64,000 bases of DNA from Xestospongia muta (Eukaryota; Porifera; Demospongiae; Haplosclerida; Petrosiidae), in contig OY848917.1 in assembly GCA_963693285.1 (NCBI GenBank), positions 32,375,245 to 32,439,244 of the forward strand, read 5' to 3'. Below, one piece after another: positions 63,400 through 64,000 of the stretch; the stretch's first letter is position 1, and the number at the start of each line of letters is the position of its first letter. The notes beneath the pieces were generated by a model. That model was not told where the DNA came from. It saw nothing but the letters and a program-made list of their open reading frames with translations, and searched no databases. Position numbers and translations under genes: made by a program.

Positions 63400-63840
63400 T
63401 AATGCTACCTCTCTGTCTTGATTGATAAAAAGTGATGTAACTGCCTTTGTTTTCATTTCCATCATTAGCTCAGCAAAGGCTTTCAAAAGTTTTGGATCAT
63501 CAAATTGTTTGAAAACAGGTTCAGGGAGTCATTCTTGAATGCTTCTCCTTCCAAATAGAATATCCTGTATCTTTCCTTCTTGCCAGAGGTGTAGTTTTCT
63601 TTCTAGTCATCATACAGAGTCTTTAAAATTTAGTGTTCTAAATTTAGTTATCTGTAAGAGAAGTAGTGGCATATACTGTTGTTAGTTTGAGTGTAATTGA
63701 TTCCAATACTGACCCTTCAGCATGTGCTTGAATATCTGGTTTTACCAAATAGTTTGATGGGCAGCAATTTTTACACTCTTTTTCAGACTTAACATATGTA
63801 CATCTAACACAAAAGTAATAGCATATGCATTGGCAGTATG
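63400..63840 (-). pseudogene. LINE-like element relic, N-terminal part
   Basis: The minus strand at about 63,755-63,840 reads a Cys-rich module, YCQCICYYFCVRC then SEKECKNCC. At 63,400-63,592 it reads LWQEGKIQDILFGRRSIQ, a stop, then FDDPKLLKAFAELMMEMKTK and AVTSLFI. This is the segment just before the reverse transcriptase in some LINE-like elements. It resembles the class of the plus-strand relic at 42,394. Stops make it inactive. Confidence 0.5.
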
Positions 63841-64000
63841 TAGCATACTTGATAATATAGGGTCTTCTGAATTGTTAAGTTGATGTTTGAGTAAAGAGTT
63901 AGAAGAGATACAAGTGTAAAAGTGAAAATAAGTATCAGAGAGAGGTAAGAGAATAGACATATAGTTACTTGGTTTGAGAGAGCTAGTTGAATACAGTGGA

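Noticed and set aside
1..64000. tRNA or rRNA genes
   Set aside because: No cloverleaf with A and B box sequence or rRNA core was recognised by eye; a covariance-model scan was not possible here.

Overview
The window looks like animal (metazoan) DNA, most likely from a demosponge. It is very AT-rich and is dominated by spliced ankyrin exons feeding into a ROC-COR GTPase module and a Death domain. There is heavy local tandem duplication and a graveyard of Helitron, pogo, CACTA-like, Ty3/Gypsy, LINE and hAT remnants. The closest named architecture is the DAPK1 type (ankyrin, ROC-COR, Death), but no kinase exon is visible. The sponge assignment is inference from this combination, not from a marker gene.

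Layout. 1-7 kb: no recognisable gene. 7.0-10.8 kb: a possible ubiquitin-like relic, a pogo-type helix-turn-helix relic, and a minus-strand Helitron relic whose HUH motif is still readable. 12.1-14.6 kb: a satellite of about 17 units of 143 bp. 15.5-17.6 kb: two further tandem arrays around a stray, decayed Death-domain exon. 18.5-22.1 kb: a broken multi-exon CACTA-like transposase. 22.5-23.25 kb: a Gypsy gag relic (minus). 23.45-24.26 kb: a LINE reverse-transcriptase relic. 25.0-25.35 kb: two palindromic elements. 26.1-27.3 kb: a minus-strand hAT transposase relic set between direct repeats.

28.6-60.2 kb: one large plus-strand gene reconstructed from splice sites. Twenty-three exons each encode one ankyrin repeat, all in phase 0. 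They lead to a 2,079-bp exon with the last ankyrin repeat, a ROC GTPase with an intact P-loop, and a COR domain. Small Ser/Thr-rich linker exons follow, all in phase 1, then a Death-domain exon, more linkers, and a final exon whose hydrophobic helix ends at the stop codon. The inferred product is about 1,740 residues plus an uncertain N-terminus. It would be a C-terminally membrane-anchored (tail-anchored) ankyrin-ROCO-Death protein.

The ankyrin part is still growing. A 3.86-kb block with four exons is present twice in tandem and is almost identical, with a perfect 30-bp inverted repeat at the junction. A second family of about 3.8-kb and 2.05-kb units covers 40-55 kb. At 60.6-63.1 kb the 3' end is duplicated: a decayed COR piece, phase-compatible linkers, a second Death exon with a one-base frameshift, and a second tail-anchor exon. 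These could be a dying paralogue or an alternative 3' end. The last kilobase holds another minus-strand retroelement relic.
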